From Gammaproteobacteria bacterium (GTDB lineage Bacteria > Pseudomonadota > Gammaproteobacteria > CAJXQU01): DNA of 7,056 nt. Position numbers and translations under genes: made by a program. Numbering within the stretch: position 1 is the stretch's first letter; the number at the start of each line of letters is the position of its first letter. This document shows positions 1 to 5,555 of this stretch, piece by piece. The stretch spans positions 1 to 7,056 of the forward strand of contig JALSSM010000436.1 of assembly GCA_026984275.1 (NCBI GenBank), written 5' to 3'. The notes below the pieces were generated by a model, which saw only the letters and a program-made list of their open reading frames with translations, was not told the DNA's origin and made no database searches.

Positions 1-393
1 ATTAAATTTCTCCGCCAGGTATAACAAGATGGCACCTGATTCAAAGACGCGTGTTGGTGGTTCAGTACTTTGATCTAAAAGCGCAGGGATTTTTGAATTC
101 GGATTGATCTCGACAAAACCCCTTCCAAACTGATCACCTTCAAGTATGTTGATCAAAAATGCATCGTACTCCGCCTCTCTTTTACCATCAGCAAGTAGCT
201 CTTCCAACAGGATCGTGACCTTGATGCCATTCGGAGTTCCCAATGAGTAAAGCTGTATTGGGTGCTTTCCACGAGGCAAGTCTTTGTCATGCGTAGCACC
301 TGCTATAGGGCGATTGATACTGGCAAACCTGCCGCCACTTTCGTTTTCCCACTTCCATACTTTTGGAGGTGTATATGATTTTTTGTCATTCAA
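1..393 (-). CDS. yghU: YghU-like glutathione S-transferase, N-terminal part (runs off left edge)
   Basis: The 131 codons present encode the thioredoxin-fold N-terminal domain of a YghU/YfcG-type GST, a glutathione-dependent disulfide-bond reductase of the cytosol. Visible landmarks are INRPIAG at about residues 26-32, the active-site stretch SLGTPNGIKV (50-59), NPNSKIPAL (97-105) with the cis-proline that contacts glutathione, and FESGAILLYLAEKF (117-130), whose Glu-Ser binds the gamma-glutamyl group. These follow E. coli YghU closely as I remember it. The family is about 285-290 residues, so the helical C-terminal domain lies outside the window. The start is TTG at 393: a TGA stop sits in the same frame at 402-400, no ATG precedes the conserved region, and GGAG lies 9 bases upstream. 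It follows the dioxygenase gene by 16 bases on the same strand, so the two are probably co-transcribed. Family assignment is strong; substrate is unknown. Confidence 0.92.
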   Translation of the reverse strand, partial: MNDKKSYTPPKVWKWENESGGRFASINRPIAGATHDKDLPRGKHPIQLYSLGTPNGIKVTILLEELLADGKREAEYDAFLINILEGDQFGRGFVEINPNSKIPALLDQSTEPPTRVFESGAILLYLAEKFN

Positions 394-402
394 GTGTGGT
401 CA

Positions 403-406
403 CTCC
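403..406 (-). promoter_or_regulatory. Ribosome binding site deciding the TTG start of the yghU-like gene
   Basis: Read on the minus strand, GGAG is followed by nine bases and TTG. It lies in the 16-base gap after the dioxygenase stop codon. With the in-frame TGA at 400-402 it leaves TTG at 393 as the only sensible start. Confidence 0.6.
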
Positions 407-409
407 ATT

Positions 410-1177
410 TTAATTTTCGGTGAACCGAAAGCTGTGCATTCCAAGGTTTCCATAGCACCAGAAATCACTGAATACGGTGACATCATTTTCCTCGACTGCT
501 CCTGCTGTAACCAGCAAAGGCAGATAATGCTCGATACTTGGCAAGGCTAATTTACTGCCAGGAATTTCCCCCGGCTTTTGTAAAAAAGCCCAGTCATTCT
601 TTTCTATAGCCTGCCGAATTGTTTGCATAAAATCATTCGCCCAGGGGTCAGGACCACGATCAGGTTCATGCCAATAGAGTTTCCGAAGATTATGCACAAT
701 CGACCCACTGCCGACGATCAAAATATTTCTTTCTCGTAATGACGATAATCGTTGCCCTAGTTCGAAATGTGCTGCAGCTCCAAGTGACGGGGCAACAGAA
801 AGTTGAACGACTGGAATATCTGCCTGAGGATACATGGCGATCAGTGGAACCCAGCTACCGTGATCAAGACCGCGATCGTTATTTATCTGTAGTTCGAGAG
901 TCTGGTGTAGTTCGTTTGCAAGGTCTTCCGCAGCAGGTGATGGATACTGAAATTCATAGAGTTCATCTGCGAAACCAGAAAAATCATGGATAGTTTGCGA
1001 ATGAATATTGCCGCTAATGCTGAACGATGGTGTTTCCCAATGCGCTGTAATAATGACGATGGCGTTTGGCAATGGCAGATCAGCCACCTGTTGTCGCCAC
1101 TGATCTTTTATTTCTGGATTACTAATTAAAGTATCGGGAGCACCATGACTTATAAACAAGGCGGGGGTTGTTTCCAT
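410..1177 (-). CDS. ygiD: YgiD/DODA-like class III extradiol ring-cleavage dioxygenase
   Basis: A 255-residue protein of the LigB superfamily, related to E. coli YgiD (4,5-DOPA extradiol dioxygenase), expected to open catechol-type rings using a single non-heme metal in the cytosol. Conserved residues, numbered from ATG 1177: His11 in SHGAP, His46 in TAHWET and His217 in SIEHYLPLL are the likely metal ligands. His162 in GSIVHNLR and His106 in DHGSW match the other conserved active-site histidines. TIHDFSGF (62-69) and the MYPQADIPVVQLS block (115-127) also match the family. A GTG at 1210 would add 11 residues, but it lacks a clear ribosome site and pushes the SHGAP motif further from the N terminus than usual. 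The ATG at 1177 overlaps the stop of the upstream degraded small gene (TAATG), which suggests translational coupling. The natural substrate cannot be read from the sequence; a catechol or DOPA-like phenol is the family expectation. Confidence 0.92.
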   Translation of the reverse strand: METTPALFISHGAPDTLISNPEIKDQWRQQVADLPLPNAIVIITAHWETPSFSISGNIHSQTIHDFSGFADELYEFQYPSPAAEDLANELHQTLELQINNDRGLDHGSWVPLIAMYPQADIPVVQLSVAPSLGAAAHFELGQRLSSLRERNILIVGSGSIVHNLRKLYWHEPDRGPDPWANDFMQTIRQAIEKNDWAFLQKPGEIPGSKLALPSIEHYLPLLVTAGAVEENDVTVFSDFWCYGNLGMHSFRFTEN

Positions 1178-1388
1178 TAAAAGTCCATCATCTCTCGATA
1201 ACCTTTCCACAGGCTACGAATCAATCTTTTGGTAACCAGATGAATCACCATGAGCTTCTTCACAAGCTATCTTGATGACGTTTACCATCACGCACGATCG
1301 CATTTTGACAAAGTTCGGTCGATTCACCATCTTCCATTGAATCGTCGATCTCGTTTTTTAGATCTGGAGTAATGGTATTATTTGGCAT
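1177..1388 (-). pseudogene. Small gene of unknown function with two frameshifts, upstream of the dioxygenase
   Basis: An ATG at 1388 has a strong ribosome site (GAGGGG, 1397-1392) and opens an acidic 42-residue reading frame beginning MPNNTITPDLKNEID and ending GKRHQDSL at a TGA (1262-1260). Reading continues in the other two frames as protein-like sequence. EEAHGDSSGYQK follows from 1261 to a TAG at 1216-1214, and LIRSLWKGYREMMDF ends at a TAA (1179-1177) that overlaps the dioxygenase ATG as TAATG. One extra base near 1260 and another near 1225 would explain both shifts and give an original protein of about 70 residues. I do not recognise the family. The alternative is that only the 42-residue peptide is made. 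The good ribosome site and the coupled stop favour a formerly single, co-translated gene, or indel errors in the read. It is the first gene of the minus-strand unit. Confidence 0.5.
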
Positions 1389-1442
1389 CGTCCCCTCACC
1401 CGTTCTTTTAAAAAGGTTAAACGTGTATCTTGCAACTTCAGG

Positions 1443-1457
1443 ATTTACCCTGTAAAT
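1443..1457. repeat. Palindrome ATTTAC-CCT-GTAAAT, possible operator
   Basis: Perfect 6-base arms around a 3-base centre in the divergent control region. The right arm overlaps the weak plus-strand -10 candidate, where a repressor would be expected to sit. No regulator gene is adjacent, so its ligand is unknown. Confidence 0.4.
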
Positions 1458-1459
1458 AG

Positions 1460-1475
1460 TAAGTTGATTAACTTA
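1460..1475. repeat. Palindrome TAAGTT-GATT-AACTTA, possible operator
   Basis: Perfect 6-base arms around GATT, two bases after the preceding palindrome and 17 bases ahead of the PdxA-like ATG. The arms differ from the first palindrome, so this is a second site type rather than a direct copy. It could also form a small stem in the mRNA leader. Confidence 0.4.
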
Positions 1476-1492
1476 ACAAAACAAGGTGGACA

Positions 1493-2467
1493 ATGGAAAA
1501 TAAACCCAAGGTAGCAACCATGATCGGTGATCCTGCCGGAATTGGTCCCGAAGTCGTTGCACGATCCTGGAGCAGCGGAGAAATACATGAATATTGCGCA
1601 CCGGTATTAGTTGGTAGCCAGACCGTAATGCAACGTGCCGTCAAAGACTGTGGGTTATCCACCGAGATTGTAAAAGTAGAATCCATTGATGATATTCATA
1701 ACGACCCGAATGTGATCGATATCATTGATTCAACACCGTTTGATATGGACTGCTTTAAATTGGGTGAAGATAATGTTTCCTGCGGACAAATCAGTGCAGA
1801 TTGGCTGGATGAAACAGACCAACTGGCACGATCAGGTATTGTTGATGCCACGGTGATGGCACCGATCAGTTCCGTTTCCATGAAAATGGCCGGTGTTCTC
1901 GACAAGGTGATCAAGATGGAACCTGGCCATAGTTATTTGTTTCTGATCAGTGGACCATTACGTGTGATGCACCTGACAGATCACCTGCCACTTCGAACAG
2001 TCTGTGATTTGATCACAAGTCATCTGATTATCAATGCAATTACACAGCTAGATCAGTCATTAAAAGAATGGGGTATTGCCCAACCACGTATAGCTGTTGC
2101 TGGCCTGAATCCACACGCAAGCGGAACTGAGGAAGAACAAGAAATTATACCGGGCATTAAGCAAGCACAATCCGATGGAATCAATGTGGTCGGACCGATC
2201 TCACCCGACTCGGTTTTCAGGCATTGTATTGATGGTCATTACGATGTGGTCCTGGCGATGTTTCATGATCAGGGTCATATCGCGATCAAGACCTGGGGCT
2301 TTTCAGGAAACTGTGCCCTGATCATGGGACCACCTTATCTACATATGTCGGTTGCGCATGGCACCGCTTATGACCTAGTCGGCACCGGAAAGGCTGATCA
2401 TTCGATGATGCTGGAAGCTATAAAACTAACAGGGAATCTTGCGAGTGGGCGTGGTTTTTTTAGTTAA
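1493..2467 (+). CDS. PdxA-family NAD-dependent metal-binding dehydrogenase (divergent subgroup)
   Basis: A 324-residue cytosolic enzyme of the PdxA fold. Members oxidise and decarboxylate 4-phospho-hydroxy acids (pyridoxine synthesis, phospho-threonate or erythronate use) or oxidise cis-dihydrodiols (TphB). GDPAGIGPE (12-20) is the N-terminal family signature. His146 in EPGHSY, His208 in GLNPHAS and His258 in MFHDQGH occupy the three divalent-metal positions. GPISPDSVF (about 234-242) and SVAHGTAYDLVGTGKAD near the C terminus are also typical. It departs from biosynthetic PdxA where that enzyme has GHTE (here GHSY), and it has HDQGH rather than HDQGL, as in PdxA2-type proteins as I recall them. 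This, with catabolic-looking neighbours and no pdxJ or ksgA, makes vitamin B6 synthesis less likely than a role in sugar-acid or dihydrodiol oxidation. ATG follows the ribosome site AAGGTGGA. The length is normal and no break was seen. Confidence 0.85.
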   Translation: MENKPKVATMIGDPAGIGPEVVARSWSSGEIHEYCAPVLVGSQTVMQRAVKDCGLSTEIVKVESIDDIHNDPNVIDIIDSTPFDMDCFKLGEDNVSCGQISADWLDETDQLARSGIVDATVMAPISSVSMKMAGVLDKVIKMEPGHSYLFLISGPLRVMHLTDHLPLRTVCDLITSHLIINAITQLDQSLKEWGIAQPRIAVAGLNPHASGTEEEQEIIPGIKQAQSDGINVVGPISPDSVFRHCIDGHYDVVLAMFHDQGHIAIKTWGFSGNCALIMGPPYLHMSVAHGTAYDLVGTGKADHSMMLEAIKLTGNLASGRGFFS

Positions 2468-2536
2468 CCTGAACTCGGAACAGGATGGCTATAAAACATA
2501 AAGATTCATAATTAAAAACTCTTGATGCTGGTAATT

Positions 2537-2555
2537 GATAATGATAATCTCAATC
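2537..2555. promoter_or_regulatory. Fur-box-like site
   Basis: The 19 bases GATAATGATAATCTCAATC match the classical Fur consensus GATAATGATAATCATTATC at 16 positions, including the first 13 in a row. The site lies in the 162-base gap between the PdxA-like gene and the small ORF ahead of the PQQ dehydrogenase. It overlaps GATAAT hexamers that could serve as a -10 (TTGATG at 2522-2527 is a possible but closely spaced -35). Fur with iron would then repress the dehydrogenase unit. The rest of the gap holds no gene, and no terminator was seen. Confidence 0.55.
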
Positions 2556-2619
2556 ATTGCACTTAGTTAGAAAACTCACTTGGAAAAGAAACAAGTCTAA
2601 AACAATTAAAATAATTTGC

Positions 2620-2624
2620 AGGAG
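2620..2624 (+). promoter_or_regulatory. Strong ribosome binding site (AGGAG) of the small ORF
   Basis: AGGAG sits five bases before ATG 2630. This is the best ribosome site between the PdxA-like gene and the dehydrogenase, and it supports real translation from 2630. Entry to the dehydrogenase may depend on it through coupling. Confidence 0.6.
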
Positions 2625-2629
2625 ACATT

Positions 2630-2887
2630 ATGGATTATCTGTGTTCTCACTTGATAAAGAGTTTTCTGACGAATATTGACCCGAGTGTTTTTAATGGCAA
2701 TGTGACCACCTGGATTGGCGTCTTGTTGTTTCCTCTTGTCACTCTGATTGAGTGTTTTGTGCAACAACGGGATAAAAAAAATATGCGATCGAAGACAAAT
2801 TTTCTCTGGCTAAAGAAGTTAATGCGCAAACCGTTTGGATATCATTTTTGTTTCTCAAATCAATCCTTAGACAGGCAGCATTTATGA
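2630..2887 (+). CDS. Small membrane-segment protein of unknown function, probably frameshifted remnant
   Basis: An 85-residue reading frame with an excellent ribosome site. Residues about 25-44 (VTTWIGVLLFPLVTLIECFV) are a plausible membrane segment, followed by a basic stretch. I do not recognise the family. Its TGA (2885-2887) overlaps the dehydrogenase ATG as ATGA, the classical coupled arrangement. An A8 run (2774-2781) lies at codons 49-51. After it the ORF's own frame reads as improbable protein (NMRSKTNFLWLKK), while the -1 frame reads more naturally (KYAIEDKFSLAKEVNAQTVW) and continues without a stop into the dehydrogenase. The original gene therefore probably lost one A, or the read did. 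It may be the N-terminal stub of a longer membrane protein whose 3' part was deleted. The call as a functional gene is uncertain. Confidence 0.45.
   Translation: MDYLCSHLIKSFLTNIDPSVFNGNVTTWIGVLLFPLVTLIECFVQQRDKKNMRSKTNFLWLKKLMRKPFGYHFCFSNQSLDRQHL
2774..2781 (+). other. A8 homopolymer at the point where the protein-like frame changes
   Basis: Read in the small ORF frame it is AAA AAA AAT, which contains the slippery pattern A-AAA-AAT. In the -1 frame a TAA occurs at 2773-2775 and the frame is then open through to 4842. The run is thus the last place where a shift could join the two frames. Indel mutation, sequencing error and programmed slippage are all possible. Confidence 0.5.
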
Positions 2888-4842
2888 CAAAAATTAAAAT
2901 CTTATCAACAGGTATGTTCCTGATCCTTTCTCTATCAGCCTATGGTGAGCAGGTGAAAGATACAGGTGTTGATTTCTACGGCCTGCAACAAAACCTCCAA
3001 CGTTATTCTCCCCTGACACAGATCAATGATCAAAATGTTAAGCAATTAAAACCAGCGTGGATACTTTCATTAGGTGACAATCGAGGTCAACAGACTCAAC
3101 CATTGATCATAAATGGTGTGATGTATGCGACAACTCATAATGCAACCTATGCAATCGATGCAAAGACCGGAAGGCAGATCTGGAAAACAACTATTGAATA
3201 TCCAGCAGACACCGTGACTTGTTGCGGGATCACAAATCGTGGTATGACCTGGTACAAAAATAAACTTTATCGAGTCACGCTGGATAACCATATCCAGGCT
3301 GTTAGCCCGGGTAATGGTGCTGTTGTCTGGGAACAAATTGCTGCTGATGTGAAGGATGGATTTTCCATGACCAGTGCACCACTATTGGCAAACGGTACTC
3401 TAATCACTGGAATTGCGGGTGGTGAATTTGGTGTGCGAGCTTTTCTGGATGGCTGGGATCCTGAAACAGGTAAACATCTCTGGCGTTTTTATACGATTCC
3501 CGAACCTGATCAACCAGGTGGTGATACCTGGCAGGGAGATGATTGGCGCCGTGGTGGTGGTCCTACCTGGTTAATCGGTTCTTATGACAAGGAACTGGAT
3601 CTGGTTTACTGGGGAGTCGGCAATGCCGCCCCCTGGAATAGCCAGATGCATCCCGGTGATAATTTATACACCAATAGCATTGTGGCCATCAGACCAGGAA
3701 CTGGAGAACTTATCTGGCATTTTCAGTTCACTCCGAATGACCCCTTTGACTACGATGGTGTCAATGATCCAATACTTGTCGACATCAACATTGATGGCAA
3801 ACCCAGAAAAGTATTGATGCAGGCAAACAGAAATGGTTACTTCTATGTTCTGGATAGAACCAATGGCGAGTTATTAAAAGCCAACCAGTTTGTCGATAAG
3901 GTCACCTGGGCTGATGGTATTGATATGAAAACCGGACGTCCCATTCTCGCGGAGCGCGTTAAAAATATGCTGGAAACCAGTGAAACGACAGAGATCTGGC
4001 CAGCCGCATTCGGTGGTAAGGGTCTGGCACCCATGTCTTATAGCCCAACCACGGGGTTGGCCTATGCAAACACCTTTAATGTCGGTTGGAAATACACCCC
4101 GATCCAGCAGGAATACAAACCCGGCATTTTTTATATTGGTATGAAATTCGAATGGGTTTTACCAAAAGGGCCAAAGGGTTCCCTTAGAGCGATTGATCCA
4201 CTCTCAGGCAAAGCAAAATGGCAATTCCCAACCGACGTACCGATGAATGGTGGCACATTAGTCACTGAAGGCAATGTCGTATTTTCTGGTGCTCAAACGG
4301 GCGAACTTTATGCGTTTAATGCTTTGACGGGTGAAAAACTCTGGGAGTTCAGAACCGGTTCAGGCATTATCGCGCCACCGATCACCTACCAGCTGGATGG
4401 AAAACAATATGTTGCTGTCGCCAGTGGTATTGGTGGTGTTTATAACAATTTCTCCGGCGATCCCGAGTTAAAGAATATAAACCCCGGAGGATCACTTTGG
4501 GTTTTCGAACTCGGTGACAGTTCAAACACCAGCACTGTCCATGCAAACACAATTCTTTCACCCATTGTAGCGACGGCCTCAACTGAAGAGACTAACGAAG
4601 ACAAAACAGTTTGGCTGGAAACAGTAAAAAAAGGTGCAGAACTATATGAGCAAACCTGCTCCCATTGTCACGGTGTCGAAATGAAAACCTCGGGTACAAC
4701 TTTTGATCTGCGTACCTTTCCAAAAGAAGATAAATCGCGTTTTATGAAATCTGTCACTGAAGGTACAGGAACGATGCCTGCCTGGGGCGATAAACTCTCA
4801 GAAGAAGAAATCTCGGCTATTTATGAATATGTTATCCATTAA
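2884..4842 (+). CDS. Secreted PQQ-dependent alcohol dehydrogenase with C-terminal cytochrome c (quinohemoprotein)
   Basis: A 652-residue type II quinohemoprotein that oxidises alcohols or aldehydes in the periplasm and passes electrons from PQQ to its own heme c. Residues 1-20 form a Sec signal peptide with likely cleavage after AYG. An eight-bladed propeller follows, with recurring x-DPxTGxxxW blade motifs such as IDAKTGRQIW, WDPETGKHLW, IRPGTGELIW and FNALTGEKLW. Adjacent Cys113-Cys114 match the PQQ-contacting disulfide. Glu181 (GGEFG), Asn247 (GNAAPWN) and Asp289 (DPFDYDG) match the metal ligands and catalytic base. Asp291, two residues later, is the extra carboxylate typical of lanthanide-dependent enzymes. 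The C-terminal domain (about 580-652) has CSHCH (592-596) for heme attachment and Met631 (GTMPAW) as likely axial ligand. ATG 2884 is chosen because it gives a clean signal peptide and overlaps the upstream stop (ATGA); its own ribosome site (AGG, 2873-2875) is weak. An upstream TTG at 2848 is disfavoured. A Fur-like site lies upstream. Confidence 0.93.
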   Translation: MTKIKILSTGMFLILSLSAYGEQVKDTGVDFYGLQQNLQRYSPLTQINDQNVKQLKPAWILSLGDNRGQQTQPLIINGVMYATTHNATYAIDAKTGRQIWKTTIEYPADTVTCCGITNRGMTWYKNKLYRVTLDNHIQAVSPGNGAVVWEQIAADVKDGFSMTSAPLLANGTLITGIAGGEFGVRAFLDGWDPETGKHLWRFYTIPEPDQPGGDTWQGDDWRRGGGPTWLIGSYDKELDLVYWGVGNAAPWNSQMHPGDNLYTNSIVAIRPGTGELIWHFQFTPNDPFDYDGVNDPILVDINIDGKPRKVLMQANRNGYFYVLDRTNGELLKANQFVDKVTWADGIDMKTGRPILAERVKNMLETSETTEIWPAAFGGKGLAPMSYSPTTGLAYANTFNVGWKYTPIQQEYKPGIFYIGMKFEWVLPKGPKGSLRAIDPLSGKAKWQFPTDVPMNGGTLVTEGNVVFSGAQTGELYAFNALTGEKLWEFRTGSGIIAPPITYQLDGKQYVAVASGIGGVYNNFSGDPELKNINPGGSLWVFELGDSSNTSTVHANTILSPIVATASTEETNEDKTVWLETVKKGAELYEQTCSHCHGVEMKTSGTTFDLRTFPKEDKSRFMKSVTEGTGTMPAWGDKLSEEEISAIYEYVIH

Positions 4843-4854
4843 AGAAAATCTGTT

Positions 4855-5472
4855 ATGAATCTACAGGTCATCGGGGCGGGGTTTGGTCGAACAGGAACAT
4901 TATCCCTCAAGTTAGCACTTGAGCAATTGGGTTATGGTCCTTGTTACCATATGATGGAACTTTTCAAACATCACAGGGATCATACGCAATACTGGGATGC
5001 CGCTCAAAATGATGAACCTGTCGACTGGGATCATCTCTACGAAGACTATCAATCCACTGTTGACTGGCCATCATGCAACCAGTGGCAGACCCTGTCAGAA
5101 ATTTATCTCGAATCGAAAATTATTATTAATCTACGTGATCCGGAAAGCTGGTATACCAGTGTCATCAACACTATTTATGAGTCCAGCACCCGCCCATTGG
5201 GAACACCCGATGAAGCGACAATAGAATTCCGAAAATGGATCCACAGAATCATATGGGATGGTGTTTTTAGAGGACGCTTTGAGGATAAGCAGTTTGCAAT
5301 TACAATTTATGAGCGGCATGTAGAAAATGTTTTGAAAAATGCTCCCTCTGATCGATTACTCACTTTCGATGGTGAACAAACCTGGGAACCCCTTTGCGAA
5401 TTTCTGGGTTGTACAGTGCCTGTTCAACCATTTCCGAGATCGAATAGCACAGAAGAGTTTAAAGCTCGTTAG
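4855..5472 (+). CDS. P-loop sulfotransferase-family protein
   Basis: A 205-residue protein of the Sulfotransfer_4-like group. The N-terminal GAGFGRTGTLSL (7-18) is the loop that in sulfotransferases holds the 5'-phosphosulfate of PAPS. LGYGPCYHMMEL (25-36), VDWPS (69-73) and IINLRDPESWYTSV (90-103) are further conserved blocks of this group. No signal peptide or membrane segment is apparent, so it is probably cytosolic. It begins 12 bases after the dehydrogenase stop, so it shares that transcript, although no good Shine-Dalgarno sequence precedes the ATG. Members of this group are mostly uncharacterised: sulfate transfer to a small hydroxylated compound is the family expectation, and a different phosphonucleotide reaction cannot be excluded. 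The length is near normal and there is no sign of damage. Confidence 0.82.
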   Translation: MNLQVIGAGFGRTGTLSLKLALEQLGYGPCYHMMELFKHHRDHTQYWDAAQNDEPVDWDHLYEDYQSTVDWPSCNQWQTLSEIYLESKIIINLRDPESWYTSVINTIYESSTRPLGTPDEATIEFRKWIHRIIWDGVFRGRFEDKQFAITIYERHVENVLKNAPSDRLLTFDGEQTWEPLCEFLGCTVPVQPFPRSNSTEEFKAR

Positions 5473-5473
5473 C

Positions 5474-5501
5474 TCAGATACTATTTATTTTTATTATCTG
5501 A
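5474..5501 (+). repeat. Inverted repeat TCAGATA / TATCTGA after the sulfotransferase gene
   Basis: Perfect 7-base arms at 5474-5480 and 5495-5501 enclose a 14-base A/T-only loop apart from one C. It directly follows the sulfotransferase stop. The long loop and lack of a following T-run make it a poor intrinsic terminator; a protein site or mRNA-processing stem is as likely. Confidence 0.35.
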
Positions 5502-5511
5502 TTAATTTAAT

Positions 5512-5530
5512 CTGGTTAATAAAAAACCAG
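5512..5530 (+). repeat. Hairpin CTGGTT-loop-AACCAG ahead of the ABM gene
   Basis: Six-base perfect stem with a 7-base A-rich loop, ending 13 bases before the ABM ribosome site. With the preceding inverted repeat it forms a two-stem intergenic region that could partly terminate or stabilise the upstream message. Confidence 0.35.
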
Positions 5531-5543
5531 CCAATACTCAAAG

Positions 5544-5548
5544 AGGAG
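5544..5548 (+). promoter_or_regulatory. Strong ribosome binding site of the ABM gene
   Basis: AGGAG within AGAGGAGA, seven bases before ATG 5556. It is much stronger than that of the sulfotransferase gene, so this protein may be made in larger amounts than its upstream neighbour. Confidence 0.6.
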
Positions 5549-5555
5549 AAATAAA

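Larger units (their letters stand above)
1389..1492. promoter_or_regulatory. Divergent promoter region between the dioxygenase unit and the PdxA-like gene
   Basis: This 104-base gap must drive both units. The self-complementary hexamer TTGCAA (1430-1435) could be a -35 element on either strand. On the plus strand it is 17 bases from TAAATA (1453-1458), and on the minus strand 17 bases from TTTAAA. Both are weak matches. Two palindromes lie between TTGCAA and the pdxA-like start. The pdxA-like ribosome site is AAGGTGGA (1483-1490). Confidence 0.45.

Noticed and set aside
284..550. Plus-strand open frame of 88 codons across the yghU/dioxygenase junction
   Set aside because: It lies antisense to two well-supported genes, has no ribosome site and no recognisable protein features.
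739..993. Plus-strand open frame of 84 codons inside the dioxygenase gene
   Set aside because: It is the complement of conserved dioxygenase sequence, including the metal-histidine region; the frame is open by chance.
1178..1210. GTG 1210 as start of the dioxygenase
   Set aside because: It lacks a ribosome site and adds 11 residues that are better explained as the overlapping tail of the degraded small gene in another frame.
2468..2484. Possible terminator stem CCTG/CAGG just after the PdxA-like stop
   Set aside because: The stem is only 4 bases with a 9-base loop and no T-run follows.
2848..2883. Alternative TTG start of the PQQ dehydrogenase adding 12 residues
   Set aside because: It has no ribosome site and would bury the signal peptide; ATG 2884 has the ATGA overlap with the upstream ORF and a clean signal peptide.
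5339..5554. Plus-strand open frame of 71 codons overlapping the end of the sulfotransferase gene
   Set aside because: It is in a different frame within conserved coding sequence, with low-complexity A/T-rich translation after the stop; no homology was recognised.
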